DNA from: Oscillibacter sp.
GTDB taxonomy: Bacteria > Bacillota > Clostridia > Oscillospirales > Oscillospiraceae
Direction of reading: 5' to 3'
Assembly (NCBI GenBank): GCA_003487665.1
Contig: DNFA01000007.1
Location: 1 to 13,753, forward strand
DNA length: 13,753 bases
The position numbers were made by a program, and so were the translations under genes. Shown in pieces: positions 7,157 through 13,426 of this stretch. The notes under the pieces were generated by a model. That model ran no database searches and was not told the origin of the DNA. It saw only the letters and a program-made list of their open reading frames with translations. Every line of letters starts with the position of its first letter. Position 1 is the first letter of the stretch.

Positions 7157-8654
7157 ACGGAATTTTGAAAACATGCTTTTTGCGGACGCCTCCGCCCTTC
7201 CGCCGCCGCAGGATACCGTCACCCCGTGGCACACCGCCATGCACTATATCCTGTGGGGACTGGGACTGACCACCATCACGCTGCGTTTCCTGAACCTGGA
7301 TGTGATCCTCACCGCCGTGGGCGCGGCGCTGCTGGTGCTGGGCTTCCGGATACTGCGGCGGGAGAACGCCTCCCTCCGCTGGGGCTTCCGGCTGGCGCTG
7401 GCGGCTCTGGCTGTGCGCAGCGCCTGCTATGTGCTGGCAGCGCTGCCGGTGGAGGCGGGCATGGCGCCGGCGTACACCGCCATGGCGCTCCAGCTGGCCG
7501 TGTACGTCTGCCTGTGGCGGGGCATGATCGGCGTATCCCGCAGCGCCGGCGCGGAGAAGCCCGCCGCCCCTGCCGCCGGTGCGCTGGTGATCTTCTATAT
7601 TCTTCTCGCGGCGCTGGCCATTATTGGCACCCATACGCTGCTGGTGCTGCTCCTCCTGCTGGTGTATGTCCTGATCCTGCGGAATCTGGCCAGGCTCTTC
7701 CGCTCGCTGGCGGACACCGGCTACGCCGTCACCGCCGCCCCGGTGCGCGTTTCCAACGGGGTGCTGCTGTGGTCGTATCTGGGTGCGCTGCTGGCCGCCG
7801 TCCTGCTGTGCATGTTTCTGGGGCAGCGCTTCCCCACGGCGCTGCACCTCCGTGATGACGCGCCGCAGGATGAACAGATCCGGCAGGAGCTGCTGCAAAA
7901 GGGCTTTCCCCGGAATGTTCTGGACGACCTCACCGCCGACGAGGTGGCGAAAATGGCGGGAGCCAGAGCGGTGTACCGGGAGACGGATAAACTGTACAAC
8001 GACACAGAATACCGCGAGATCACCCTGACCCACTATATCGCCGACCCCGCCTATCCCCTGTGGTTCGACCGCACCGTCACCACCAAAAACGACGATGGCA
8101 CCCGCAGCTATACCTACGTCTACCGGGCGTATGACACGCTGGAGCAGACCATGACCGGCGTGGCGGTGGAGCTGGCGGATGGACAGTATATCGTTATTCA
8201 CCACCTGCGCTACGACACCCAGCCCGCCGCCCGCTACACCGAGGGCATGACCGTCTGGCCGGCGTGGAAGGTGGAGCAGGACTGGACGCGGGGTACTCTT
8301 TGCAGCGGGCGGCTGCTGTGTACCCGGCAGGGGCAGGAGCAGACCGCCGCCCTGCACGGACTGACCTATGACGACGGGCAGATCACGGACATATTCGGCA
8401 CCAGAAGCGCGGACTCCTTCGTGGCGCAGTGGTCGCGTCCCTCCCGTGCCGAGGATGTGCGCGTGTATGTGCTGTATGACACTTTCCGCACCAGCGGAGC
8501 CGACGTACTGACCAGCTACGGCAACTATATCTGCCAGACAAAGCCGGTCTATCCCTTTGACGGGCGGGTGCTCCAGTGGGGCTTCGGCCAGGAGCGCGCC
8601 CGCACGCGCCACATGTCCGCCATCCAGCTCTGGCTGGGCGAGAGCGGCGATTGA
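7146..8654 (+). CDS. Polytopic membrane protein paired with the sigma factor; candidate anti-sigma/sensor
   Basis: I do not recognise a named family. The 502-residue protein starts with a short hydrophilic stretch (1-28), followed by about seven predicted membrane segments near residues 30-46, 51-69, 82-100, 110-128, 145-160, 162-178 and 206-226. A soluble domain of about 275 residues (228-502) completes it. That domain begins with IRQELLQKGFPRNVLDDLTADEVAKM and contains two cysteines in LCSGRLLC. The GTG start at 7146 is supported by GGGAGGTGA at 7132-7140 and overlaps the sigma gene by 11 bases. The frame is open further upstream, but there it only shadows the sigma gene. The context suggests control of the sigma factor in response to an envelope signal. 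No zinc-binding HxxxCxxC anti-sigma motif is visible, so this role is inferred. Confidence 0.82.
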   Translation: MENERNFENMLFADASALPPPQDTVTPWHTAMHYILWGLGLTTITLRFLNLDVILTAVGAALLVLGFRILRRENASLRWGFRLALAALAVRSACYVLAALPVEAGMAPAYTAMALQLAVYVCLWRGMIGVSRSAGAEKPAAPAAGALVIFYILLAALAIIGTHTLLVLLLLLVYVLILRNLARLFRSLADTGYAVTAAPVRVSNGVLLWSYLGALLAAVLLCMFLGQRFPTALHLRDDAPQDEQIRQELLQKGFPRNVLDDLTADEVAKMAGARAVYRETDKLYNDTEYREITLTHYIADPAYPLWFDRTVTTKNDDGTRSYTYVYRAYDTLEQTMTGVAVELADGQYIVIHHLRYDTQPAARYTEGMTVWPAWKVEQDWTRGTLCSGRLLCTRQGQEQTAALHGLTYDDGQITDIFGTRSADSFVAQWSRPSRAEDVRVYVLYDTFRTSGADVLTSYGNYICQTKPVYPFDGRVLQWGFGQERARTRHMSAIQLWLGESGD

Positions 8655-8670
8655 CGATGCCGTCCCATAC

Positions 8671-8702
8671 AAAAAAGGAACCGCCCCGGCGGTTCCTTTT
8701 TT
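8671..8702 (+). terminator. Strong intrinsic terminator after the sigma-factor unit
   Basis: Perfect 15-base arms (8671-8685 and 8688-8702) with a two-base centre form a G+C-rich hairpin ending in six T residues. The left arm begins with six A residues, so it could stop transcription from either direction. It lies 16 bases after the stop codon. Confidence 0.93.
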
Positions 8703-8764
8703 GTCTGCTCCCGATGGCGGTGTACGCCCGGCAGGGTGGGTGACAGCAGCGTCACAAATAAAAG

Positions 8765-8794
8765 GTGGCATTTTCTCCGCCGCTGTGGTATACT
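8765..8794 (+). promoter_or_regulatory. Candidate extended -10 promoter upstream of uppP
   Basis: GTGGCA (8765-8770), an 18-base spacer and TATACT (8789-8794) preceded by TGG give an extended -10 arrangement. The -35 box matches at four of six positions. The start would lie near 8801, about 70 bases before the uppP ATG. Confidence 0.5.
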
Positions 8795-8833
8795 CTGGTT
8801 ATATTGGAACAGTATTCCCCTCTGCCGGGAAGG

Positions 8834-8839
8834 TATAAT
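8834..8839 (+). promoter_or_regulatory. Consensus -10 box nearer to uppP
   Basis: A perfect TATAAT stands at 8834-8839, 31 bases before the uppP start. No good -35 box is found 16-18 bases upstream (the region reads GTATTC), so it may need an activator or be fortuitous. With the upstream candidate it would form a tandem pair. Confidence 0.4.
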
Positions 8840-8870
8840 AGGTCGTATCACAAGGGACGTGAGGTGCGTA

Positions 8871-9704
8871 ATGACATATCTGAAGGCTTTTCTGCTGGGA
8901 CTGGTACAGGGTGTGGCGGAGTTTCTGCCCATCTCCAGCTCAGGACATCTGGCGATCGCCCGGAACCTGCTGAACATGGAGGGCGCGGGCGACATCCCGG
9001 AATTTTTCGACGTGCTGCTGCATCTGGGCACGCTGATCGCCGTATTCATCGCCTATTGGAGCGATATCAAGGACATGGTGGTGGAGTTCTTCCGCGGCAT
9101 CCGCGATTTGGCGCACCGCACCACGCCCACGCCGGTGCCTCCGGCGCGGCGGCTGATCCTGCTGATCATCATCGGCACGCTGCCGCTGTTCGCCGTGCTG
9201 CCCATCCGCAAGGCGGTGCAGGGGCTGGGCGACAACATGTATTTCGTGGGCGCGGCGCTGATCTTCACCGGCTTCCTGCTGTTCCTGTGCGACCGTGTGC
9301 GCAAGGGGCGCAAGACCGAGCGCAGCGCCGGCTGGATGGATGCCCTGCTGGTGGGCGTGGGACAGGCGGTGGCCACGCTGCCCGGCGTGTCCCGCTCCGG
9401 CATGACCATCACCGCCGGCTGCTTCGTGGGCTACGAGCGGAAGTTCGCCGTGCGGTTTTCCTTCCTGCTGAGCATCCCCGCCGTGCTGGGCGCCAACATC
9501 CTCTCCATCGGCGACGCGGTAAAGACCGGCATCGTGGGCGCGGAGGTGCCCATGTATCTGGTGGGTGTGGTCACGGCGGCGGTGGTGGGCTACCTGTGCA
9601 TCCGGCTGCTGAAATTCATCGCGGAAAAGGGGCGCTTCGGCGCGTTTGCGTATTACTGCTGGGCGGTGGGCGTGCTGACCCTCGTCCTGCAGGGCATCAA
9701 GTGA
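8871..9704 (+). CDS. uppP: Undecaprenyl-diphosphatase UppP (BacA family)
   Basis: This integral membrane enzyme removes a phosphate from undecaprenyl diphosphate, recycling the lipid carrier for peptidoglycan and other wall polymers, and is linked to bacitracin tolerance. The 277-residue protein carries both family motifs: QGVAEFLPISSSGHLAI near the N-terminus (about 13-29) and TLPGVSRSGMTITAG in the middle (about 169-183). Several hydrophobic membrane segments are spread along its length. The ATG at 8871 is chosen because GAGGTG at 8861-8866 precedes it and homology begins there; the frame is open back to 8736 but that stretch contains the promoters. It ends eight bases before the ftsK-type gene, so the two are probably co-transcribed. 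Confidence 0.96.
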   Translation: MTYLKAFLLGLVQGVAEFLPISSSGHLAIARNLLNMEGAGDIPEFFDVLLHLGTLIAVFIAYWSDIKDMVVEFFRGIRDLAHRTTPTPVPPARRLILLIIIGTLPLFAVLPIRKAVQGLGDNMYFVGAALIFTGFLLFLCDRVRKGRKTERSAGWMDALLVGVGQAVATLPGVSRSGMTITAGCFVGYERKFAVRFSFLLSIPAVLGANILSIGDAVKTGIVGAEVPMYLVGVVTAAVVGYLCIRLLKFIAEKGRFGAFAYYCWAVGVLTLVLQGIK

Positions 9705-9712
9705 GGTAAACT

Positions 9713-12241
9713 ATGGCATCGACACAAAAGAAAGGAAACGGACGCAAAAAAGCACCTGCGCCGCCTCCGCCTCCGGCGTACAACGCCGCCGCGCGGCTGG
9801 CGGGCGGCATCGTGTGCGCGCTGCTGGCGCTGTGCGTGCTGGTGAGCTATTTTAACGTAGACGCCCTGCTGCTGACGTGGATCGCCCGCGTGCTGCGGGG
9901 CACACTGGGCTGGGGCTATTATCTGACGGCACCGGCGCTGGCGGCGGTGGCGGTGATCCAGCTGGGGCACAAGGGACGGCCGGTGATCCTGCGCACGGTG
10001 TGCGTAGCGGTGCTGCCGCTGCTGATCGGCGTGCTGTGCCATCTGGCGCTGTGCCGCACCGCGTATGAATTCGGCGGCGGTCTGGCCGGGAAGCTGTGGG
10101 CGGACGGGCAGGCGCTGCGCTGCGGCGGCGTGGTGGCCGGCGGTCTGGCCGTGGGCTGCGAGGCGCTGCTGAGCAAGGTGGTATCCATCGTGGTGTTCGT
10201 GGTGCTGCTTCTGGCGGCGCTGCTGGGCGCGCTGCACATGACGCCGCAGGAGGCGGCGGAGCGCGTCCGCAGCTATGGCGAGAGCCTGCGCCGGGACGAG
10301 GACGACGACTTTGACGACCTGCCGGAGGATTTCACCCCGGCATCCGCCCCGGTATCGGAGAAAAAGCCGGCGGCGAAGCGGAAAAAGCGCCCCAGCATCG
10401 ACATTCCGCTGGACGGGGAGAACGACGGCGCGGCCATCCCGCCCGCCACCTCCTTCTTCCCCCGGCGCAGCGAGGACGTGCGCACGCCGGATCAGGTGCT
10501 GCGCCCGCCGGTAACGCCTCCCGCGCCCATCGGCGGCGAAGAGACGGCGGCTGCGCCGGAGGCACCTGCACCGAAAAAGCCCCTCAGCGACAAGCAGAAA
10601 AAAGCCCAGCTGCAGCAGGAGGTGGAGACGGCGGCGCAGGAGGTCAGCGACGCCATTGAGCAGGAGCTGGCGCAGGGCGAGGAGACATACCGCTACCCGC
10701 CCATCACCCTGCTGGAGGAGAACCGGGGCGGCAACTACACCGAGGTGGGCGCGGAGCTGCGGAACAACTCCAAGCGCCTGGCGGACACCCTGCGCTCCTT
10801 CGGCGTGGACGCCAAGGCCGGGGAGGTCATCCACGGCCCCAGCGTCACCCGCTACGAGTTCACGCTGGATCAGGGCGTGAAGCTCAGTAAGATCACCAAC
10901 CTGCAGGACGACATCGCCCTGGCGCTGGGCGCCAGCGGCGTGCGCATCGCCCCGGTGCCCAACAAGATCTCCGCCGTGGGCATCGAGGTGCCCAACCGCA
11001 CCGTCACCGCCGTGCGCATCCGGGATGTCATCGAGTCCCGCGAGTTCATCAACCACCCGTCGCCGGTGGCGTTCGCGGTGGGCAAGGACATCGGCGGGAA
11101 CAACATCGTGGGCAACATCGCCAGGCTGCCCCATGTGCTTATCGCCGGCACCACCGGTTCCGGTAAGTCGGTGTGTACCAACTCACTGATCGTCAGCATG
11201 CTCTACAAGTCCACGCCGGACGAGGTGCGGTTCATCATGGTGGATCCCAAAATGGTGGAGCTGGCGCCCTACAACGGCATCCCGCACCTGCTGATCCCGG
11301 TGGTCACCGACCCGAAAAAGGCCGCCGGTGCCCTGCAATGGGCGGTGTTCGAGATGATGAAGCGCTACAAGATGTTCTCGGAAAAGGGCGTGAAGGATCT
11401 GGCAGGGTACAACGCCCTGTCGGAGACGGACGAGGACGTGAAGAAGCTGCCCACGGTGGTGGTGGTCATCGACGAGTTGGCCGACCTGATGCTGGTAGCC
11501 GCCAAGGAGGTGGAGGAATCCATCTGCCGGGTGGCGCAGATGGGACGTGCCGCCGGGATGCACCTGGTCATCGCCACCCAGCGTCCCTCGGCGGACGTGA
11601 TCACCGGCCTGATGAAGGCCAACATCCCCAGCCGTATCGCCTTCGCCGTGGCCAGCTCCATGGAGTCCCGCATCATTCTGGACACCACCGGCGCGGAAAA
11701 GCTGGTGGGCAAGGGCGACATGCTGTACTTCCCGCTGGGCGATGCCAAGCCCACCCGCGTGCAGGGCTGCTTCATCACGCCGGAGGAGATCGACCGGGTG
11801 GTGAAGTTCGTCAAGGACGAGGCGGGCGAGGCACACTACGACCAGGACGTGATCGAGAAGATCCAGCAGGCGGTGGACGCCAAGTCCGACAAGGGCTCCA
11901 AGGGCGGCACAGCCGATGCACCCGCCGACGGCGAGGACGGCGACGAGCTGCTGCCCGCCGCCGTGGAGGTGGTGCTGGAGACGGGACAGGCCTCCGTGTC
12001 CATGCTCCAGCGGCGGTTAAAGCTGGGCTATTCCCGCGCCGCCCGTCTGGTGGATCAGATGGAGGAGCGGGGCTATGTGGGCCCCTTCGAGGGCAGCAAG
12101 CCCCGGCAGCTGCTCATCACCCGCGAGAAGTGGCAGGAGCTGCAAATGGCCAAGGGCGCATCTCCGGCGGAGCCGGACAAGCCCGCCGACCGCTACGGCA
12201 GCATCAACGACGTATTCGAAAGCCACGACGCATTGGAATAA
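9713..12241 (+). CDS. FtsK/SpoIIIE family DNA translocase
   Basis: FtsK/SpoIIIE proteins are septum-anchored ATPase pumps that move chromosomal DNA through closing division septa; SpoIIIE does so into the forespore. The 842-residue protein has about four membrane segments in the first 180 residues and an acidic, Pro/Ala-rich linker (about 180-320). A RecA-like motor follows, with Walker A GTTGSGKS at 479-486 and Walker B VVVVIDELADLM with D587. QMGRAAGMHLVIATQRPS is another motor hallmark. A C-terminal winged-helix gamma domain (about 744-805, LLPAAVEVVLETGQASVSMLQRRLKLGYSRAARLVDQM) reads polar DNA motifs. The GAGG ribosome site at 9703-9706 overlaps the uppP stop. Whether it serves division, sporulation or both cannot be decided from the sequence, so no single symbol is given. 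Confidence 0.96.
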   Translation: MASTQKKGNGRKKAPAPPPPPAYNAAARLAGGIVCALLALCVLVSYFNVDALLLTWIARVLRGTLGWGYYLTAPALAAVAVIQLGHKGRPVILRTVCVAVLPLLIGVLCHLALCRTAYEFGGGLAGKLWADGQALRCGGVVAGGLAVGCEALLSKVVSIVVFVVLLLAALLGALHMTPQEAAERVRSYGESLRRDEDDDFDDLPEDFTPASAPVSEKKPAAKRKKRPSIDIPLDGENDGAAIPPATSFFPRRSEDVRTPDQVLRPPVTPPAPIGGEETAAAPEAPAPKKPLSDKQKKAQLQQEVETAAQEVSDAIEQELAQGEETYRYPPITLLEENRGGNYTEVGAELRNNSKRLADTLRSFGVDAKAGEVIHGPSVTRYEFTLDQGVKLSKITNLQDDIALALGASGVRIAPVPNKISAVGIEVPNRTVTAVRIRDVIESREFINHPSPVAFAVGKDIGGNNIVGNIARLPHVLIAGTTGSGKSVCTNSLIVSMLYKSTPDEVRFIMVDPKMVELAPYNGIPHLLIPVVTDPKKAAGALQWAVFEMMKRYKMFSEKGVKDLAGYNALSETDEDVKKLPTVVVVIDELADLMLVAAKEVEESICRVAQMGRAAGMHLVIATQRPSADVITGLMKANIPSRIAFAVASSMESRIILDTTGAEKLVGKGDMLYFPLGDAKPTRVQGCFITPEEIDRVVKFVKDEAGEAHYDQDVIEKIQQAVDAKSDKGSKGGTADAPADGEDGDELLPAAVEVVLETGQASVSMLQRRLKLGYSRAARLVDQMEERGYVGPFEGSKPRQLLITREKWQELQMAKGASPAEPDKPADRYGSINDVFESHDALE

Positions 12242-12246
12242 GCATA

Positions 12247-12276
12247 AGTAAAGCCCTCCGGTCGGAGGGCTTTACT
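12247..12276. terminator. Shared bidirectional hairpin between convergent genes
   Basis: Perfect 14-base arms, AGTAAAGCCCTCCG and its complement, enclose a two-base centre in the 36-base gap between the ftsK-type stop (12239-12241) and the minus-strand stop (12278-12280). The sequence reads almost the same on both strands, so it can end both transcripts. The T tract is short and interrupted (CTTTACT), so the efficiency is uncertain. Confidence 0.8.
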
Positions 12277-12277
12277 G

Positions 12278-13132
12278 TTACACCGTGCCGGTGACGGTGA
12301 GCACAGCGGTGCCGGGGGTAACGCTGTACGCGCCGGTGGCGGCGTCCTGGGTGAAGGTGGCGGCGGGTACGGTGATGACGCCGGGCACCGTGGCGAACAC
12401 GCCGGTGGCGGCATCATAGGTGTACTGCGCCGGGGTGGTCAGCGCCGTGCCGTTGAGGGTCACGGTCAGACCGCTGAGCCGGGGATCGAAGGTGTCGGTG
12501 ACAACAGCGCCTGCTGTGGCGTCCGCCGCCGTGTTGCCGGTGTTCTGCATAGCGAAGGTGTAGGTCAGCTGCCCGTTCTCCGTCACGGTGGTGGGGGAGA
12601 GGGACTTGCTGATGGACAGCCGCGGCGCGGCGGTGGGCGACACCGTCTCCGTGGCCGTTACCGGGTTCACCAGTCCTGCGCCGGTGGCCGTCGCCGTGTT
12701 GGTGACAAGCCCCTCGGCGCTGCGCGGAGCGGCGGCGGTGGGCGCGGCCTCATACGCGATCACCGCATTGCCGCCGGCGGGCACGGTGATGCCGGTAAAG
12801 ACAAGAGGAGGACCGGCGGTAACGGTGGGCGCGGTCTGCAAAACGCCGTTCTGGTAGTAGCGCACGGAGCCGGCGGTGTAGCTGAGAGGGTAGACGGTGG
12901 CACCGTTGAAGGTGTAGCCGCCCAGATCGTCGGTGACGGTCAGCCCCGTCAGCGGGGCGGCGCCGCTGTTGACCAGCGAGATAACGTAGGTGACGCGGCC
13001 GTCCGGGTCGTAGGTGGGGACGACGGCGGTCTTGGCGGCGGTGAGCGTCTCTACCAGCTCACCCACCGTCACGTTGGATGTGGTGGTCTGACCGTTGTAG
13101 GTCAGGGTCGCTTGGTTGGTAAAAGTTGCCAT
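12278..13132 (-). CDS. DUF11-type Ig-like repeat protein without signal peptide
   Basis: The function is unknown. The 284-residue protein is rich in Thr, Val, Ala and Gly, and I see no Cys or Trp. It appears to hold two beta-sandwich modules of the DUF11 conserved-repeat kind: about 25-155, with YVISLVNSGAAPLTGLTVTDDLGGY, and about 165-284, with YTFAMQNTGNTAADATAGAVVTDTF. Such modules are usually on cell-surface proteins, but this one begins MATFTNQATLTYNGQTTTS. It has no signal peptide, no membrane helix and no LPxTG anchor. The ATG is supported by AGGAGG on the minus strand at 13140-13145, seven bases away. It is divergent from the Spo0A-like gene and shares its 0A-box region, so a spore-surface or mother-cell role is possible but only inferred. 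Confidence 0.85.
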   Translation of the reverse strand: MATFTNQATLTYNGQTTTSNVTVGELVETLTAAKTAVVPTYDPDGRVTYVISLVNSGAAPLTGLTVTDDLGGYTFNGATVYPLSYTAGSVRYYQNGVLQTAPTVTAGPPLVFTGITVPAGGNAVIAYEAAPTAAAPRSAEGLVTNTATATGAGLVNPVTATETVSPTAAPRLSISKSLSPTTVTENGQLTYTFAMQNTGNTAADATAGAVVTDTFDPRLSGLTVTLNGTALTTPAQYTYDAATGVFATVPGVITVPAATFTQDAATGAYSVTPGTAVLTVTGTV

Positions 13133-13155
13133 GGTGCGGCCTCCTGTGTTCAGAT

Positions 13156-13172
13156 TGCGGGCATGACCCGCA
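13156..13172 (-). promoter_or_regulatory. Small hairpin in the leader of the DUF11 gene
   Basis: Six-base perfect arms (TGCGGG and CCCGCA on the plus strand) flank a five-base loop, 24 bases before the start codon and just outside the ribosome site. It could stabilise the leader or affect translation. No known RNA family was recognised. Confidence 0.4.
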
Positions 13173-13216
13173 GTCCAGTCTATGCCGCGTCCGGCGGGGG
13201 TGTCACACGAGAATAT

Positions 13217-13245
13217 GCTATATTTAGAGTGGAATCTTGCGTAAA
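13217..13245 (-). promoter_or_regulatory. Candidate promoter for the DUF11 gene
   Basis: On the minus strand, TTTACG (plus 13240-13245), a 17-base spacer and TATAGC (plus 13217-13222) each match the sigma-A consensus at four of six positions. A nearby CATATTCT (plus 13210-13217) resembles the -10 of sporulation sigma-E/sigma-K promoters, but no fitting -35 element was found, so the sigma class is open. Confidence 0.35.
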
Positions 13246-13254
13246 AGCGTAAAA
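13239..13254 (+). repeat. Tandem 8-base repeat GCGTAAAA
   Basis: Two exact adjacent copies of GCGTAAAA lie at 13239-13246 and 13247-13254, immediately upstream of the 0A-box cluster. The first overlaps the candidate -35 box of the divergent DUF11 gene. Confidence 0.75.
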
Positions 13255-13263
13255 TCGCCCGTT

Positions 13264-13315
13264 TTTGTCGAAACGTGTCAAAAAATGTCGAACAAAAGTG
13301 GAATGGTTCGACAAA
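13264..13315. promoter_or_regulatory. Cluster of four Spo0A-binding (0A-box) sequences
   Basis: The known Spo0A target is TTTGTCRAA. Bases 13264-13272 read TTTGTCGAA, a perfect match. Bases 13274-13282 (CGTGTCAAA) and 13284-13292 (AATGTCGAA) each match at seven of nine positions, with intact TGTCRAA cores. Bases 13307-13315 (TTCGACAAA) are a perfect box on the opposite strand. The first three TGTC cores start at 13266, 13276 and 13286, exactly one helical turn apart. The cluster lies 112-163 bases before the response-regulator start and 132-183 bases before the divergent DUF11 start. It therefore could control either or both. Confidence 0.85.
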
Positions 13316-13321
13316 TTACGG

Positions 13322-13350
13322 TTGCATTTTCCGGGGAAAAGTGGTATTTT
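13322..13350 (+). promoter_or_regulatory. Candidate promoter for the Spo0A-like gene
   Basis: TTGCAT (13322-13327), a 17-base spacer and TATTTT (13345-13350) preceded by TGG form a possible extended -10 sigma-A promoter just downstream of the inverted 0A box. A start near 13357 would give a leader of about 70 bases. No sigma-H type promoter with proper spacing was found, although Bacillus spo0A uses one. Confidence 0.45.
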
Positions 13351-13426
13351 TGATAACGGTGTAGCGATTCGTGGTGTGTTTTGATGTGTTGTGCACCGTA
13401 AATAATTTGTTAAGGGGGAGCTTACG

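Noticed and set aside
4326..8771. Further long minus-strand frames (4326-5684, 5781-6599, 6891-8771)
   Set aside because: All lie opposite recognised plus-strand genes and show no domain-like sequence. One even reads through terminator hairpins at its end.
8736..8870. Upstream extension of the uppP frame
   Set aside because: It contains the promoter candidates, and UppP homology begins at the ATG at 8871, which has its own ribosome site.
9653..11134. Minus-strand open frame of 493 codons opposite the translocase
   Set aside because: Same composition effect: Arg/His/Gln-rich low-complexity translation, no ribosome site supporting a start, and it lies opposite conserved FtsK domains.
12588..12857. 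Plus-strand 89-codon frame inside the DUF11 gene
   Set aside because: It is antisense to the DUF11 coding region. The minus strand has the better ribosome site and a coherent two-module repeat protein.
13297..13380. Sigma-H promoter for the Spo0A-like gene
   Set aside because: GGGGAAAA (13333-13340) and GATAAC (13352-13357) only loosely resemble the sigma-H boxes and are too close together.
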